Below are positions 1 through 13,239 of a stretch of DNA of 64,000 nt, piece by piece. A model generated the notes under the pieces. That model searched no databases and was not told the DNA's origin. It worked only from the letters and a program-made list of their open reading frames with translations. The stretch covers positions 1 to 64,000 of the forward strand of contig JAOTOM010002338.1 in the NCBI GenBank assembly GCA_034440615.1. Reading direction: 5' to 3'. Source of the stretch: Ashinkailepas kermadecensis (lineage: Eukaryota; Arthropoda; Thecostraca; Neolepadidae). The number at the start of each line of letters is the position of its first letter. The first letter of the stretch is position 1. Made by a program: the position numbers and the translations under genes.

Positions 1-3000
1 AAGCACATGTTTGATAGACAATTGATCAAGGCATCTTTTACTAAATACTTATACCCCTCTATCTTGGTAAGTTTTCCCCCTGAACATGGTCAAACATGGG
101 GAAAATTAAAATGTTTTTCAGTCATATCTCGAAAAGTTACAGAGCTAGAGTGAATTAAACGTGTTTTCTGGGCTCAGCGCATTGAGATACGTCTGTACAA
201 ATTGACTTGTATAAGGAAATTATGTAACACAAAAAAGTTGGAAAAACTTTGAAATTTTCACAACTCAGATGTGGTCGCATTTTTTTTCGAGTTCTTTGAT
301 CGGCTGTAGACGGCTCAATTCGTGTGCCACCCACATAATCTCATGTGACTCTGTTCAGTATGAGTAGACGCAACTGGTGGCTATCTCGAAATTTTCTAAA
401 AATGACTTTTTGTACTTAAGATTTTTCGGTAAAGTCCACTTAAGTTGGAGCAAAAAGTTTCCACAACAGCCTGCTGAAATTCTAGAAGGATGACTGCAGC
501 TCATTTCTGAACACATTTACTTCTCTTCGGCATGCCGAAAAAGTTCAAATTTACCCCCCCCAAAAAATAAATACTTAAGCATGTTCGATATTTTCTGAAA
601 AACTTTTTAAGTTTTACCTTTTTTGAAGAAAATGCATCGGTATCAGATGCACCATTCAATTGTGCATCCAACGGTGTCTAAAAATTTGATCTGACATGCA
701 GCAACACTGGTTCAGGAGGTCAAAGGTCAATTAATGTGTTTTTGAATTTTTTATCAAGTAGAATGTATCAGGACCCATTTTTCACGTAGTTTCCCGTGGT
801 GGTCGAATTTTGAAAATCGGACGGTAACTTTAAAAGTTATGAGCATAAAACCGATTTTAGGGTCCAAAAAGCCCAAAAAGCCTCCCGGGGCATACCTCAT
901 AGAGGCTAAACTGTACATCTGACCGACATGTACGACACGGGGATTGAAAGAGCTTGAACGAGGTTATCTTATATATTAGAGATAGATCAGTTATCTCCGA
1001 TATGCAAGGCGTGACGAACTCGTGAATTTTGCAAAAAAACGGTGTTTTGCAAAATTTCTCAAACAGCTCTCGTATTTTGTATTTCGGATTTAGGTGTGCA
1101 AATCCTGTTGCAAACATGTTTGTTTGGTACCTGGCATCGGAAATAAAATAGTCGGAAAAAATCTTAAACTTAGAAAATTTAAGTACTGCATACCAAAAGT
1201 TAAGTTCAATTTTTTTAAGTTTGATTCAAGAAAATCTTTCCACTTGAAGAGTGCTACACTTTATAATTTGGATGTAAGAAATCTACCGGTAACTTTAAAA
1301 GTTATTAAGCTTTCAATGTTCCAAATTAGGGGGGATGTGTTAAGTCAATGGGAGATCGTGCCGCGCAAGAAGCATGATTGAGAAGTAAGTTACCGACCGA
1401 ATTTCAAATGTCGTACACCACACGAAAGCCACTGTCCAGGAAATTATTTCAACAATGTAATATAGTCGACTATTGGCCATACGTAAGGGGCTATTGTGTT
1501 TAGAATTTGTGAAAATTTTTCAAAATTTTAAGTACCCCTGGAGGCTAAGTTTTTCGAGATATCAGAAATCTTTCCTCATGGCGTATAGAGCTCGCCGAGC
1601 TCTATCATGCCTACATTGATTCATGTTGGATTACTTCAATGGTTTAGGCTTGAGTGGCACTTCAAATTTTCACATGTTAAAGCAATGACAGTAGCCCATT
1701 TTGGGTTAAGATCACTCAAAACTTTAAAAACGCTTAAAAGTCTTTCTAGATGGATGTCACAGGACCTATTTTTCAAGGGGAGTCGACTGGTGGGCGACAA
1801 TCCAAAATCCGTCGAGAACTTTCCACGCTATAAGCATTCTTATATTTTTAAGTGTGCTAAAATGAGTTAGGTGTTTTTGTAGAACGCGAATAACTCCTTA
1901 ACTGTCACAGATAACGACCAATATCAAAGCATATTTTTGATGGATGATTAATCAAGGCATCTTTTACTAAATACTTATATCCCCCTATCTTGGTAAGTTT
2001 TCCCCCTGGACATGGTCAAACATGGGGCAAATTGAAACGTTTTTCAGTCATATCTCGAAAAGTTACACAGCTAGAGTGAAATAAACGTATTTTCCCGGGC
2101 TTCTCGCGTCGAGTTACGTCTGTATAAGTTGACTTTGATTAGGAAGTTATGTCACACAAAAAAGTTGGAAAAACTTTGAAATTTTCAGAACTCAGATTTG
2201 GCCGAAAATTTTTCCGAGTTCGTAGATCGGGGCTGGACGGCTCAATTCGAGTCCAATCAACAACTCTTTGTTGGACGGTGTTCACAATGAAGAGGAGCAA
2301 CTGGTGGCTATCTCGCAATTTTATACAAATAAATATTTGTACTTAGAATTTTCGCTAAGTTTGGCTTAAGTTGGAGCAAAAGATTTCCAACGGAGCTTGC
2401 TCAAATTCTAATATGATGACCGGCGGTCAATTCTGAACACATTTACTTCTCTATGGCATGCCAAAAAAGTTCAAATTTCCCCCCGAGATCCAAAAAATAT
2501 TTAAGCATGTTCGATTTTTTAAAGATAACTTTTTAAGTAGTATCTTTTTTGGGGAACAATGCATTAGTAAAAGATGCAACATTCAATTATACATCCAACG
2601 GTGTCTCAAACTTTGACCTCACATGCTCCACTACTGGTACAGAAGCCGAAAGGTCAACCCATGTTTTTGACCAAAACATGGGTGCATACATCGATGCATG
2701 GGTCAACATACGTGCATTGCAGAACAAATCCGAAATAGCACTTCTGTAGACAATGAAGGGGAGCAACTGGTGGCTATCTCGAAATTTTCTAAAAATGAAT
2801 TGTGTACTTAAGATTTTTCGGTAAAGTCCACTTAAGTTGAAGCAAAAAGTTTCCACAACAGCCTGCTGAAATTCTAACAGGATGATCGGAGCTCATTTCT
2901 GAACACATTTACTTCTCTTTCGCATGCCGAAAAAGTTCAAATTTCCCCACAAAATCAAACAAATAATTAAGCATGTTCGATATTTTCTTGATAACTTTTT

Positions 3001-6000
3001 AAGTTTTACGTTTTTGGAGAAAATCCACGACTAACGGATGCAACATTCAATTGTGCATCCATCGTTGTCTGAAATTTGACCTGACATGGACCAACACTGG
3101 TCCAGGAGGTGAAAGGTCAACCTATGTTTTTTTCGAATTTCTTTTGGTCATATCTCCTAAAGTTACAGAGCTAGTGTGAAATATACGTATTTTCTGGGCT
3201 CAGCACATCGAGTTACGTCTGGATAAGTCGACTTGTATTAAGAAAATATGTCACACAAAAAAGATGGAAAAACTTTGAAATTTTCAACTCAGATTTTCCC
3301 GGAATTTGTAGCGAGTTCGTAGATCGGCGCTGGCCGGCACAATTCGTGTTCCATCCACATTATCTTTATGTGCCTGTTTTCAAAATGAAACTCGGCACAT
3401 GGTGGCTATCTCGAAATTTTTACAAATAACTTTTTTGTACTTAGAATGTTCGCTAAGTTTGGCTTAAGTTGGAGCAAAACTTTTTCAACACAGCTTCCTG
3501 AATTTCTAACACGATGACCGCAGGTCCATTCTGAACACATTTACTTCTCTTTCGCATGCCGAAAAAGTTCAAAATTCCCCCACAAAATCAAAAAAATAAT
3601 TAAGCATGTTCGATTTTTTCTTAATACCTTTTAAGGTTTTATCCTTTTTTGCAGAGAATGCATTAGTAAAAGATGCACCATTCAATTGTGCATCCAATGG
3701 TGCCCGACACTTTGACCTCACATGCTTCACCACTGGTACAGAAGCCGAAAGGTCAACCTATGTTTTCGTGCTATTTTCCTCCATGACATGGGTGCATATG
3801 ACCCTTCCTAGGTCAACATACGTACATTTCAGCAAAAATTCGAGATAGTAGTTATATAGAGAATTGATGAGCGCTACTTTCTACAATTACATTACGTTCA
3901 AAAATGTTTCCAAAAAAGGTCGAAAAATACAAATATTTTTTGGACTACTAATTCTCGACCATTCAGAAAAGTTGTTGGAAAGATTTTTCGCTGGTTTCTA
4001 ATTGCCAGGCTCGTTGTCATTATAAAAATGATTTTAAACATTTTCGAAATTTTCAACATTTTTCCCGAAATCAACTTTTACTTCCCCCCGTTTTATTCAA
4101 TAACTGGAAGAGGAAATGAATATTTCGCGTATCCACCAGATAGCCCAAGACGGTATCTATCAAATGATGTATAATTTATCATCATTCCATAAGTATTACG
4201 GGATTTACGGGGCCTCGGAGGTACGGCAGATTTTGAGACCAAATCCTATGTACATGAGTGTGCATATGCTCATATTTCAAAAAGTTACCGTGACGAGAAA
4301 CCTGGTTTGTTACAATTTCGACTTAGAAAAGCTTTAGATCATGTTGGCAATGGACTCTGTTTAATCAGCAGTTGCATCGCTGCATGTCTTGCCATGGAGC
4401 GGCATTTATATCAGCTTTTATATCGTGTTGGCCATGGACTCTGTCTAATCAGCAGTTGCATCGCTGCATGTCTTGCCATGGTGCGGCATTTATATGAGCT
4501 TTCATAAGCTCATGGGACTGTGTTCATAATGAACCTCCGCACATGCTGGCTATCTCGAAATTTTCAAAAAATAACTTTTTTGTACTTAGAATTTTCGCTA
4601 AGTTTGGCTTAAGTTGGAGCAAACAATTTTCAACGCAGCTTCCTGAAATTCTAATACGATGACCGGCGGTCAATTCTGAACACATTTACTTCTTTAGGGT
4701 ACGCCAAAAAGGTTCAAATTTCCCCCAAAAATCGAAAAATATTTAAGCATGTTCTAATTTTTCTTAATAACTTTTAAAGTTTTATCTTTTTTTGGAGACA
4801 AGTCATTAGTAAACGATGCAGCGTTCAATTGTGCATCCAACCTTGTATGAAATTTTGAATTATCATGCATTACCACTGGTACAGGCGGAGACAAGTGAAC
4901 CCATGTTTTACTGCATTTTTCCGTCCCAGACATTGGTCAACATAACCCTCCCTAGCTCAACATACGTGCATTTGAGCACAAATCCGAGATAGCAGTTCCA
5001 TAGAGAATTGATGAGCGCTACTTTCGACAATTATATTACGTTCAAAAATGTCTCAAACAAATGTCGAAAAATACAAATAATTTTTGGAGTACTAATTTTC
5101 GACCATCAAGATCAGTTTTTCCAAAAATATTTTCATGTTTTCGAATTACCCAATGAATTCTGATTATAAAAATGGCTTTGAAGATTTCGAAAATTTTCAC
5201 AATTTTTCTCAAAATCCCGATAAGATTCCCCCATTTTTCTGCCATGACTAGACGAGTAAATGACTATTTCTCGTATACACCAGTTAGAGCTAGGCGGCAT
5301 CTATCTAATGATGTATAATTTATCATTATCCCGTAAGTATTACGGGATTTACGGGGCCGTAAAAATTATTTCAAAAAAAAAAAAATTAAAAATTAAAATA
5401 CACGTATGTTGTAGCCCATCAGTCGGCGGATCGATGCTGCTATCCCGGTCGAGGTAGGTGAAAGGATAAGGGGTCAAATCTGGGGTCAAACGTAAACACG
5501 GTATAGGTTAGCAGTTGTTAAAAGTCACGCCCAAAGTGCATGAGGGGTATAATGCACTGACTAGACCCTGAACAGGCCAAAATGTTGCAAATAAATTCAA
5601 CTGTAAGGAATTATTAACAAGTTGCACTGTGCATTCAATACTTATACGAGTTTGTCGCAACGTACATCAATCGACGCAGTATTTTTCGGGGAGTCGATTG
5701 GTGTACGAATTTTTGAAATTCGACAATTAGGGCGCCATCTGGGGGCAAAAAACCGAAATATCGTAACGCTATGGGAAATGGTTTTTGCGAGGTGGAAGGT
5801 TCCCTATGGAAATTTTGAACGCGAATGGCATTACGGAAAGATGCTACGTTCAATTTGTGGTGTTATAAATTTAGAAAATCCAAAATTTGTCGGTAAGTTA
5901 TCCGTTTTTGTACTTATAATTTTCGCTAAGTTTGGCTTAAGTTGGAGCAAAATATTTCCAACGCAGCTCGCTGAAGTTCTAATATGATGACCGGAGATCA

Positions 6001-6550
6001 ATTCTGAACACATTTACCTCTCTATGGCATGCCAAAAAAGTACAAATTTCCCCCCCAAAATCCAAAAAATATTTAAGCATGTTCGATTTTTTTTTAAATA
6101 ACTTTTTAAGTGTTATCTTTTTGGGGGGACAATGCAAACGTAAAAGATGCACCATTCAATTGTGCATCCAACGGTGTCTGAAACTTTGACCTCACATGCT
6201 CCACTACTGGTACAGGAGCCGAAAGGTCAACCCATGTTTTTGAACAAGACATGGGTGCATACATCGATGCATAGGTCAACATACGTGCATTGGAGAAAAA
6301 ATCCGAAATAGCAGTTCTGTAGACAATTGATTGGCGCTACTTTCAACCATTATATTACGTTCAAAAATACTTCCGGAAAACTTTGAAAAACTCAAATATA
6401 TTTTTGAGTACTACTTTTCGACCATCAAAAAACGTTTTTCGAAAAATATTTTCCTGTTTCTTAATGCCCAGATGAGTTCTCTTTAGAAATCTGTTTCTTA
6501 AAATTTCCAAAATTTTCAAAATTTTGAATTGTGGCATGTGTGTTATCACT
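1..6550. repeat. Degenerate satellite-like repeat field
   Basis: No gene is recognised here. The same segments recur in direct orientation with drift. A block starting TCAAGGCATCTTTTACTAAA lies near 27 and again near 1,952 (offset about 1.92 kb). The phrase GGTGGCTATCTCG recurs near 378, 2,303, 2,770, 3,400 and 4,548. A block around ACACATTTACTTCTCT recurs near 515, 2,440, 2,905, 3,536, 4,680 and 6,008, and GTGCATCCAA near 662, 3,052, 3,690, 4,833 and 6,163. Blocks 3,855-4,222 and 5,002-5,357 are clear copies of one another. Reading frames are short and inconsistent between copies, which argues against coding. It could be a decayed complex satellite or nested copies of an unknown transposon. 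Confidence 0.75.
4338..4506. repeat. 84-bp tandem duplication
   Basis: Two adjacent copies of an 84-bp segment (4,338-4,421 and 4,422-4,506) share TGGACTCTGT, GCATCGCTGCATGTCTTGCC and GGCATTTATAT with few differences. It is a local duplication inside the satellite-like field. Confidence 0.8.
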
Positions 6551-6699
6551 TGCTAATGACCCCACTTCACTGACAAGCGCACAGGCGAAGCATCGCTGGG
6601 CGGCCGGCCGGCCGGCCTCAAATAGGCCGCCGACTGGAGGACCGACCGACCGGCCGGATCCATTCAGGGGACCGGCTGTGTAGCCACGGTTACCAGCTT

Positions 6700-6985
6700 G
6701 ATATCATGAGCAAATTTAAGCAGCATTTTCCTCAGCCTTATCTCAATGTTGTTCACAAAGATTATAAAGAGAAGAAGACCTGGAACGTAGCACAACACTC
6801 AAGATTCTTCCATTCAGATCGATATCCATTGTTCCATGTGATCCATTGGTATCCATTTATCCAGTGAAGGAAACACACTACATTTGTTTCCTTCTCCTGA
6901 ACCATGAATTCAATCCAGCCTAGAACTTTTCCATTAATCCCGTGCTGCTGATGAATGAATTGTGATATTTCGTGTGGAAACCCAA
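6700..6985 (-). pseudogene. Decayed reverse-transcriptase fragment (left arm)
   Basis: The minus strand reads as a worn non-LTR reverse transcriptase. A stretch HGINGKVLGWI resembles the usual HGIxGKVLxWI block before the RT palm. After a frame change, FIIFVNNIEIRLRKMLLKF is followed by AHD where catalytic ADD is expected. The conserved PQGSVLGP block is missing. It mirrors the copy at 12,078-12,360. The clade is probably CR1-like, but the fragment is too short and broken to be sure. Confidence 0.6.
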
Positions 6986-7300
6986 GTGGATGGCCTATAG
7001 TTATATGTGGATGAACATACGATCAAAACCATGTTAACAACAAGTTTAACCACTAGAAACCGCATAATTACAGGCAACGGGATTGATTAACCGATTTCAA
7101 GGGTTGACTCACTAGATACCGATTGGCAATATGTTTCGTGAAGTCATGGCTGAGTTCTGACTGTGACTGCCGGGAATAATCGGATATATCGATTGGTTTA
7201 ATAGGCACAAAACGTGGGTGTTTAGGAGTATTTATGGCATTATATCGGGAGAGACTATGTCAGATGATTGCCTGAGCGGCTGTTCTGTCGTTGGTCGGTA

Positions 7301-7338
7301 TATTGGACTGATACCTATTTATAGGTATCAGTCCAATA
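7301..7338. repeat. Perfect palindrome, 18-bp arms
   Basis: TATTGGACTGATACCTAT is followed by two bases and then its exact reverse complement. The same palindrome is present in the right arm of the large inverted repeat at 11,708-11,745, with AA instead of TT in the centre. Confidence 0.95.
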
Positions 7339-7550
7339 GGCCATCTATGGTTGATTCCTGACTTAGAACCAGCCAGCTATAATAACAGGAAACTGGCCAA
7401 CTGGAGGCTGATGTCTCGGGATCTGCATATCAATATCGCTGGCAGGGGAATCAGGGCAGAACGTATTTAACACGGCCAACCTGAATTGAAACCACAACAG
7501 GAACGAGAACGGAAATGGCATTTGGTACCCGAATGCCATAATACGTCCAT

Positions 7551-10500
7551 GTGAAATGCACTCAAGCTCTGCCCCAGTGTGCTCTTGCTGTGCCATTAAT
7601 TTACGGATCAATTTGCGTATAATATACAGCATAGATATGTATGCAAAGTGAACATTTGAATTCTTCTTGTTTAAGTAAAGAAACCATGCCACGGATGAAG
7701 GAACTTTCTGAAGAAACTTTTCACAACTGTCCCCCAGTTCTATGGTGAAATTTTCCCAAGTTATTCCATTTTTGCCAAAGTGCTACAGGATTGATGTCGG
7801 TATAATAAGTGGTCGGAATGAACGGTCGGACGTCACTACTATTCCTGGGCCATCGGCGGTGTCATAGGCGGGACCATTCGTGGGATTATCGGCGAGATCA
7901 TTGGCGGGGCCATCGGCGGGGCCATCGGCGTGTCCACCTGCGGGGCCATCGGCGGGGCCATCGGTGGGACCATCGGCGGGGCCATCAGGGCTCCCGCTTC
8001 GATCGCAGCCCGCAGTTTATCCTTTTTGCTGCATGCCCATTTCCATTTCATAATGGAGGTGGTGGTGGGGAAAAATTCACTATTGGAGGGGCAAAATTCA
8101 GCATTCGGGAAGGGCATGCCCCTAAAAAAGTGTACAAAACAACACGTCTGATTGTAGGGCTCCAATCCATTTTTGTCAAGGGTCCAGTACACTTGTGCAC
8201 ACACATCCAGCACACTCCACCACCCCGGCTCTTTTTAGGGCTTATTGCTTTTTTTGTGCACCGACGTTTTTAAGCTACGTTTTCGAAGACCCCGATGTGT
8301 TTATTTAGTGCACAGTCATTTTTTTCCCTTTTTGGGACCATGCTGCTTTTTGCGGGTCCAGCCTGCTTTTATGGCCCTTATGTGATGGCATGGCCACGGT
8401 GTACTTTGAGGGCCTCCTGATTTTTTTTAGAGCTCCCGGTGTGCTTAATTGGTGCTACAACGCGTGTTTCAAGGTCCTGTCTGTTTTTGCGAGGTTGGTG
8501 CCCTTTAGAGGGCCGTTTATATGGCGAGTACCGTCTATATGGCGCTATAGTTCTACCGAGTTTGCATGCAATACATATCAGTGCGGCGTAGAAATGCACC
8601 AGGCGTCACGATTGAACAATGCAAGAGTTCTTTGACAGAACATCATTAAGGAAACTACCTGCACAGATCGATATTAACGTGTTCGATCGTCAACAAAACA
8701 TTGGCACGATATCAAGACATGGCGACCTGCCAGTGGATCCCTGTTGCTGATGTGAGCTGAGCCCCGAGTAGCAGCCCACAATGTATTCTGGGCGCATTAT
8801 TTTTGTGTTAACTATGGAAAAGTACGATCGTAACAGCCTGGGTGTAGTTAGGATCAGAGCTGCAGATAGCTTTTCAACGACCTGCACCTCAGTTGTCTGG
8901 AGTCGTGCGTTGTAATGTATAGACGGTGTATCTGGTTGACTCAGCTGGACGAACTCTGCTGAGCCAGATTTTGTGTAGTTAGAACAGCTGGAATGCACAG
9001 CTCATGGGTACAATGTACTCCAGTCGTCGTGCACGTGAGAGTACCGCCACCAACCCTAGTGCCGCGGGCGCACTGTCGGGGCCGTCGGGTGTGTTAGATA
9101 GAAGCATGGTGGACTTGATTACAAAGTGAAACCAGAAAGTGGCAAGATGTTTTTGTGCACCACAACAGGTGGCAGTCAGCTAACTCATCATGTCGAACAT
9201 AAAGGTACGATCGATCTCTCACCAGCATCATGTAGGTACCAGGATGTAGCTTTGTATGCTTTTGGGAGGGCACTACCTCCCCCCCCACCCCCAAAAAAAA
9301 AAATATTGGTCTTGCCCTCCCAATAGCTTCAACTTTTAACATGGGACCCTATGTGCTATGCCCCTCAATCCATTTGGGCCCACCCATTACCTTCGCGTAT
9401 TACACGCTCTCAATAATTTTCAGATACCTAAACCTATGCCTATGGTAGGTACAATCCGTTCTCAAATTGTCTTCCACGGAGGGTTTGACATGGATAGTCA
9501 TTGGGAAAATGGACTGTGCCACTTCACAGCACCATTGGAAGGTACGCTGCACCGCTTCACTTTCAGGCGTTCCGTCACAACATATCTAGACGATGACCGC
9601 GGTCCAGTGTTAACGGGCAGTAAGTTGCATCTGCGGTCGTCACGTGACAACTTGCTCTGTAGCCGTGAAGGGAGAAATACGGGTGTATGCTGTTCCTGCC
9701 TTGCGTGCCTCAGTCGGACACATAGTCTTGGCCGTACAGCGAGCTGGCTACGCATGACTCCTGTCGACATGGAACAATTGATCACTATGGATTTTGGACT
9801 GCGGTAACACCCAGAGCATGGGTGCAGCCACGGTTTCGAAATTGAGGGGGGGGGGAAAAAACCAGGGACGGGGGAAGTTTAAACAGGATGGAGTGGTAGC
9901 CCCCCCCCCCGCCCCCAAAGAAAATCCTTGTATTTTAGCCACTTCATTTTCAATTTCTGGTTTTCAGATTTACCATTGTTAAAATGACATTTTGGGGACA
10001 AAATGGTCTGCCAAAATTAGCAAGTTTCACTCCTTATTACTGCCTATGAACATCTAGGTTTATGTCGTATGTGTTGAGCCCGTGTTCAAAATCAATGCAT
10101 AGCAACGCTGAAAGTACGTTAAACGTTGCCCCCTTGTAGCAGAAAAAAAAACAAGAAAATATTCGACGATTGCTTTATTGTAGTAAATATAGGAATACAA
10201 TAACCTTTCCCATGCTTGATTCCGCTGGAATTTTTCAGCCAGAGGCGTCCCTATGAAAGAAAAAGGCACCCTGTTGGAAGGAAAGGCACCCCTTCGGGAA
10301 GGACCGAGTGCATCCCATCCCCTCGATTTTTGTTCAGTCAGGGGCGTCCCTCCAGGTGCTTTCGCAGTGGCGCCGCTCCACAGAAATGGCGCCCCTCCAG
10401 ACAAGTGCCCCCGTGACAATCCCTTGATCCATCCCTGATTACAAGATTGCTCTCTCGCGATTATGAACTCCGGCTGGTTATAAAATCGTGCGCATTCAAG

Positions 10501-11502
10501 TGTGACTTCTCTTGCAAATTTCCCAACTTCCATTGAACCATTAAGAGGAAAGCAGACAAGTTGAAAAGTTCTATCTTTTATATGTCCGGAACAGCAATGT
10601 GAGAGTGTAAATAAAAACCAGCGATGATAGCGCCATCCGAGCAGGTTACGACGAGCAGATTACGAGTCACATATGATATGAGTGCCTCCTATCACAACGG
10701 CTGCAAACATAAAGAGATTTTATCCTTCTATTCCTATTACACTGAATAACTGTACACACACCGGACCTTCGACACCTTCGAAATTATTTCGATATATGAA
10801 CATTCTGATAACATACGGCAAGCCACGTCGAATGTCACCCACAACATGCAAATTTAATCCATAGCGAAAACAAAACGTGAGGAATGAAGCATCTAAACTA
10901 ACCCTTAGCCCTGAGGCTTGACCTGACATGTCCCTGGTTGAAATGTTACTCGAGGGTTGCCCACGGGCTATCTCTTAATAGCAAACATGGGCAGCCCTGT
11001 GAGAAAACGAAGAAACTCGGGCGGCTGAAGAAATGATTTCGTCCTTTGACTTTGAAACTTAAGGTGATTTCTGAACAGTTTGCTAGAGTACCTCACGGCA
11101 CGTCAAGTAACACCAATTTGATGAAAATCGAAGACATAGCGACGAGGCACGAGGACTTCGAGCAATTTAAGCTATCCTTCCATCTTGTGGTTTGACATCG
11201 ACATGTCCCGACATGAAATGTTACTCGTGGTTCACCACGGGCTATTGCTTGATACCAGATGTGGTAGGTTAGGCCGAAAAAAATGCTAGGCGACCGAAGA
11301 AATCGGTTTGACCTTTGATCTTTGAAATTAGTTCGATTTCGTAACATTATAACATGGCACAAGGCACGTCGAATGCCACCCACTTGGTGCAAATTGAACC
11401 CATAGCGACGAGTCGTGAGGGTTTCGAACAATTCAAACTAGCCTTTGACTTTGAGGTTTGACCTTGACATATCCTTGAGGTTTGACCTTGACCTTGACCT
11501 TG
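7551..11502. other. Spacer between the inverted-repeat arms
   Basis: No gene is recognised in this 3.9 kb spacer. It contains a 15-nt GC-rich minisatellite at 7,845-8,000, homopolymer-rich patches near 9,275-9,305 and 9,845-9,920, and a tandem block at 10,700-11,510. The open frames are short and have no recognisable domain or splice pattern. Confidence 0.7.
7809..8060 (+). repeat. 15-nt GGCGGGGCCATC minisatellite with conserved flanks
   Basis: About ten degenerate units of the type GGCGGGGCCATC, with intervening CGGCGTG or CGGTGGG variants, lie between GAACGGTCGGACGTCACTA on the left and GATCGCAGCCCGCAGT plus TTTTGCTGCATGC on the right. The same array and both flanks occur in reverse orientation at 13,240-13,600. 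Shared flanks imply two copies of one dispersed element, not independent arrays. The unit length of 15 keeps frames open on both strands, giving spurious Gly-Ala-Ile or Pro-Met-Ala repeats. Confidence 0.75.
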
Positions 11503-11510
11503 ACATATGG
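10700..11510. repeat. 265-290-bp tandem block ending in TTGACC repeats
   Basis: Related segments begin near 10,828 (CGTCGAATGTCACCCA), 11,100 (CGTCAAGTAACACC) and 11,365 (CGTCGAATGCCACCCA), each followed by a CATAGCGA motif and, where complete, by CATGTCCC...GAAATGTTACTCG. The block ends at 11,450-11,507 in repeated TTGACCTTGACC. Copies are strongly diverged. No coding potential is seen. Confidence 0.6.
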
Positions 11511-11707
11511 CATTCTGGTACCAAATGCCATTTCCGTTCTCGTTCCTGTTGTGGTTTCAATTCAGGTTGGCCGTGTTAAATACGTTCTGCCCTGATTCCC
11601 CTGCCAGCGATATTGATATGCAGATCCCGAGACATCAGCCTCCAGTTGGCCAGTTTCCTGTTATTATAGCTGGCTGGTTCTAAGTCAGGAATCAACCATA
11701 GATGGCC

Positions 11708-11745
11708 TATTGGACTGATACCTATAAATAGGTATCAGTCCAATA
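11708..11745. repeat. Perfect palindrome, 18-bp arms (right arm copy)
   Basis: TATTGGACTGATACCTAT, two central bases AA, then its exact reverse complement. It is the counterpart of 7,301-7,338. Confidence 0.95.
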
Positions 11746-12077
11746 TACCGACCAACGACAGAACAGCCGCTCAGGCAATCATCTGACATAGTCTCTCCCG
11801 ATATAATGCCATAAATACTCCTAAACATCCACGTTTTGTGCCTATTAAACCAATCGATATATCCGATTATTCCCGGCAGTCACAGTCAGAACTCAGCCAT
11901 GACTTCACGAAACATATTGCCAATCGGTATCTAGTGAGTCAACCCTTGAAATCGGTTAATCAATCCCGTTGCCTGTAATTATGCGGTTTCTAGTGGTTAA
12001 ACTTGTTGTTAACATGGTTTTGATCGTATGTTCATCCACATATAACTATAGGCCATCCACTTGGGTTTCCACACGAA

Positions 12078-12360
12078 ATGTCACAATTCATTCATCAGCA
12101 GCACGGGATTAATGGAAAAGTTCTAGGCTGGATTGAATTCATGGTTCAGGAGAAGGAAACAAATGTAGTGTGTTTCCTTCACTGGATAAATGGATACCAA
12201 TGGATCACATGGAACAATGGATATCGATCTGAATGGAAGAATCTTGAGTGTTGTGCTACGTTCCAGGTCTTCTTCTCTTTATAATCTTTGTGAACAACAT
12301 TGAGATAAGGCTGAGGAAAATGCTGCTTAAATTTGCTCATGATATCAAGCTGGTAACCCT
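12078..12360 (+). pseudogene. Decayed reverse-transcriptase fragment (right arm)
   Basis: An open stretch from 12,078 includes HQQHGINGKVLGWI, resembling the RT region before the catalytic palm. The frame then breaks and continues as FIIFVNNIEIRLRKMLLKF and AHDIKLV, the remnant of a palm block in which ADD has become AHD. There is no intact start, no PQGSVLGP block and no downstream domain, so it is not functional. Confidence 0.6.
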
Positions 12361-13239
12361 GGCTACACAGCCGGTCCCCTGAATGGATCCGGCCGGTCGG
12401 TCGGTCCTCCAGTCGGCGGCCTATTTGAGGCCGGCCGGCCGGCCGCCCAGCGATGCTTCGCCTGTGCGCTTATCAGTGAAGTGGGGTCATTAGCAAGTGA
12501 TAACACACATGCCACAATTCAAAATTTTGAAAATTTTGGAACTTTTAAGAAACAGATTTCTAAAGAGAACTCATCTGGGCATTAAGAAACAGGAAAATAT
12601 TTTTCGAAAAACGTTTTTTGATGGTCGAAAAGTAGTACTCAAAAATATATTTGAGTTTTTCAAAGTTTTCCGGAAGTATTTTTGAACGTAATATAATTGT
12701 TGAAAGTAGCGCCAATCAATTGTCTACAGAACTGCTATTTCGGATTTTTTCTCCAATGCACGTATGTTGACCTATGCATCGATGTATGCACCCATGTCTT
12801 GTTCAAAAACATGGGTTGACCTTTCGGCTCCTGTACCAGTAGTGGAGCATGTGAGGTCAAAGTTTCAGACACCGTTGGATGCACAATTGAATGGTGCATC
12901 TTTTACGTCTGCATTGTCCCCCCAAAAAGATAACACTTAAAAAGTTATTTTAAAAAAATCGAACATGCTTAAATATTTTTTGGATTTTGGGGGGGAAATT
13001 TGTACTTTTTTGGCATGCCATAGAGAAGTAAATGTGTTCAGAATTGATCTCCGGTCATCATATTAGAACTTCAGCGAGCTGCGTTGGAAATATTTTGCTC
13101 CAACTTAAGCCAAACTTAGCGAAAATTCTAAGTACAAAAAAGTTATTTGTATAACATTTCGAGATAGCCACCAGTTGCTCCTGTTCATTCTGAACACCGT
13201 CCAACAACGATTTGTTGGGCGTTCATGGCAATGTATACA

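Larger units (their letters stand above)
5908..7550. repeat. Left arm of a large inverted repeat
   Basis: This 1.64 kb segment is nearly identical to the reverse complement of about 11,503-13,145. The match starts near the common stretch CGCTAAGTTTGGCTTAAGTT and ends near GGTACC(C/A)GAATGCCAT. Differences are scattered point changes, for example one base in the decayed reverse-transcriptase stretch, so the duplication is fairly recent. The arm holds a GGCCGGCC-rich patch near 6,600-6,670, a reverse-transcriptase remnant and a short perfect palindrome. The outer end abuts the satellite-like field. Confidence 0.88.
11503..13145. repeat. Right arm of a large inverted repeat
   Basis: This is the reverse complement of 5,908-7,550, starting at ATATGGCATTC and ending near the repeat phrase AGTACAAAAAAGTTATTTGT. 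Beyond 13,145 the sequence keeps resembling the satellite-like unit seen near 2,260-2,350 (on the other strand), while the left arm is broken off at about 5,905 by unrelated DNA. The right copy therefore preserves more of the original context. Confidence 0.88.

Noticed and set aside
7839..8213. Pro-Met-Ala-Pro repeat protein
   Set aside because: It arises from the 15-nt minisatellite, with frames open on both strands and no start or splice context.
12497..12685. 62-codon frame present in both inverted-repeat arms as a conserved small gene
   Set aside because: The two copies match because the arms are recent duplicates at the DNA level. The frame is Lys/Phe-rich low complexity in the satellite-like unit and related copies elsewhere in the field are not open.
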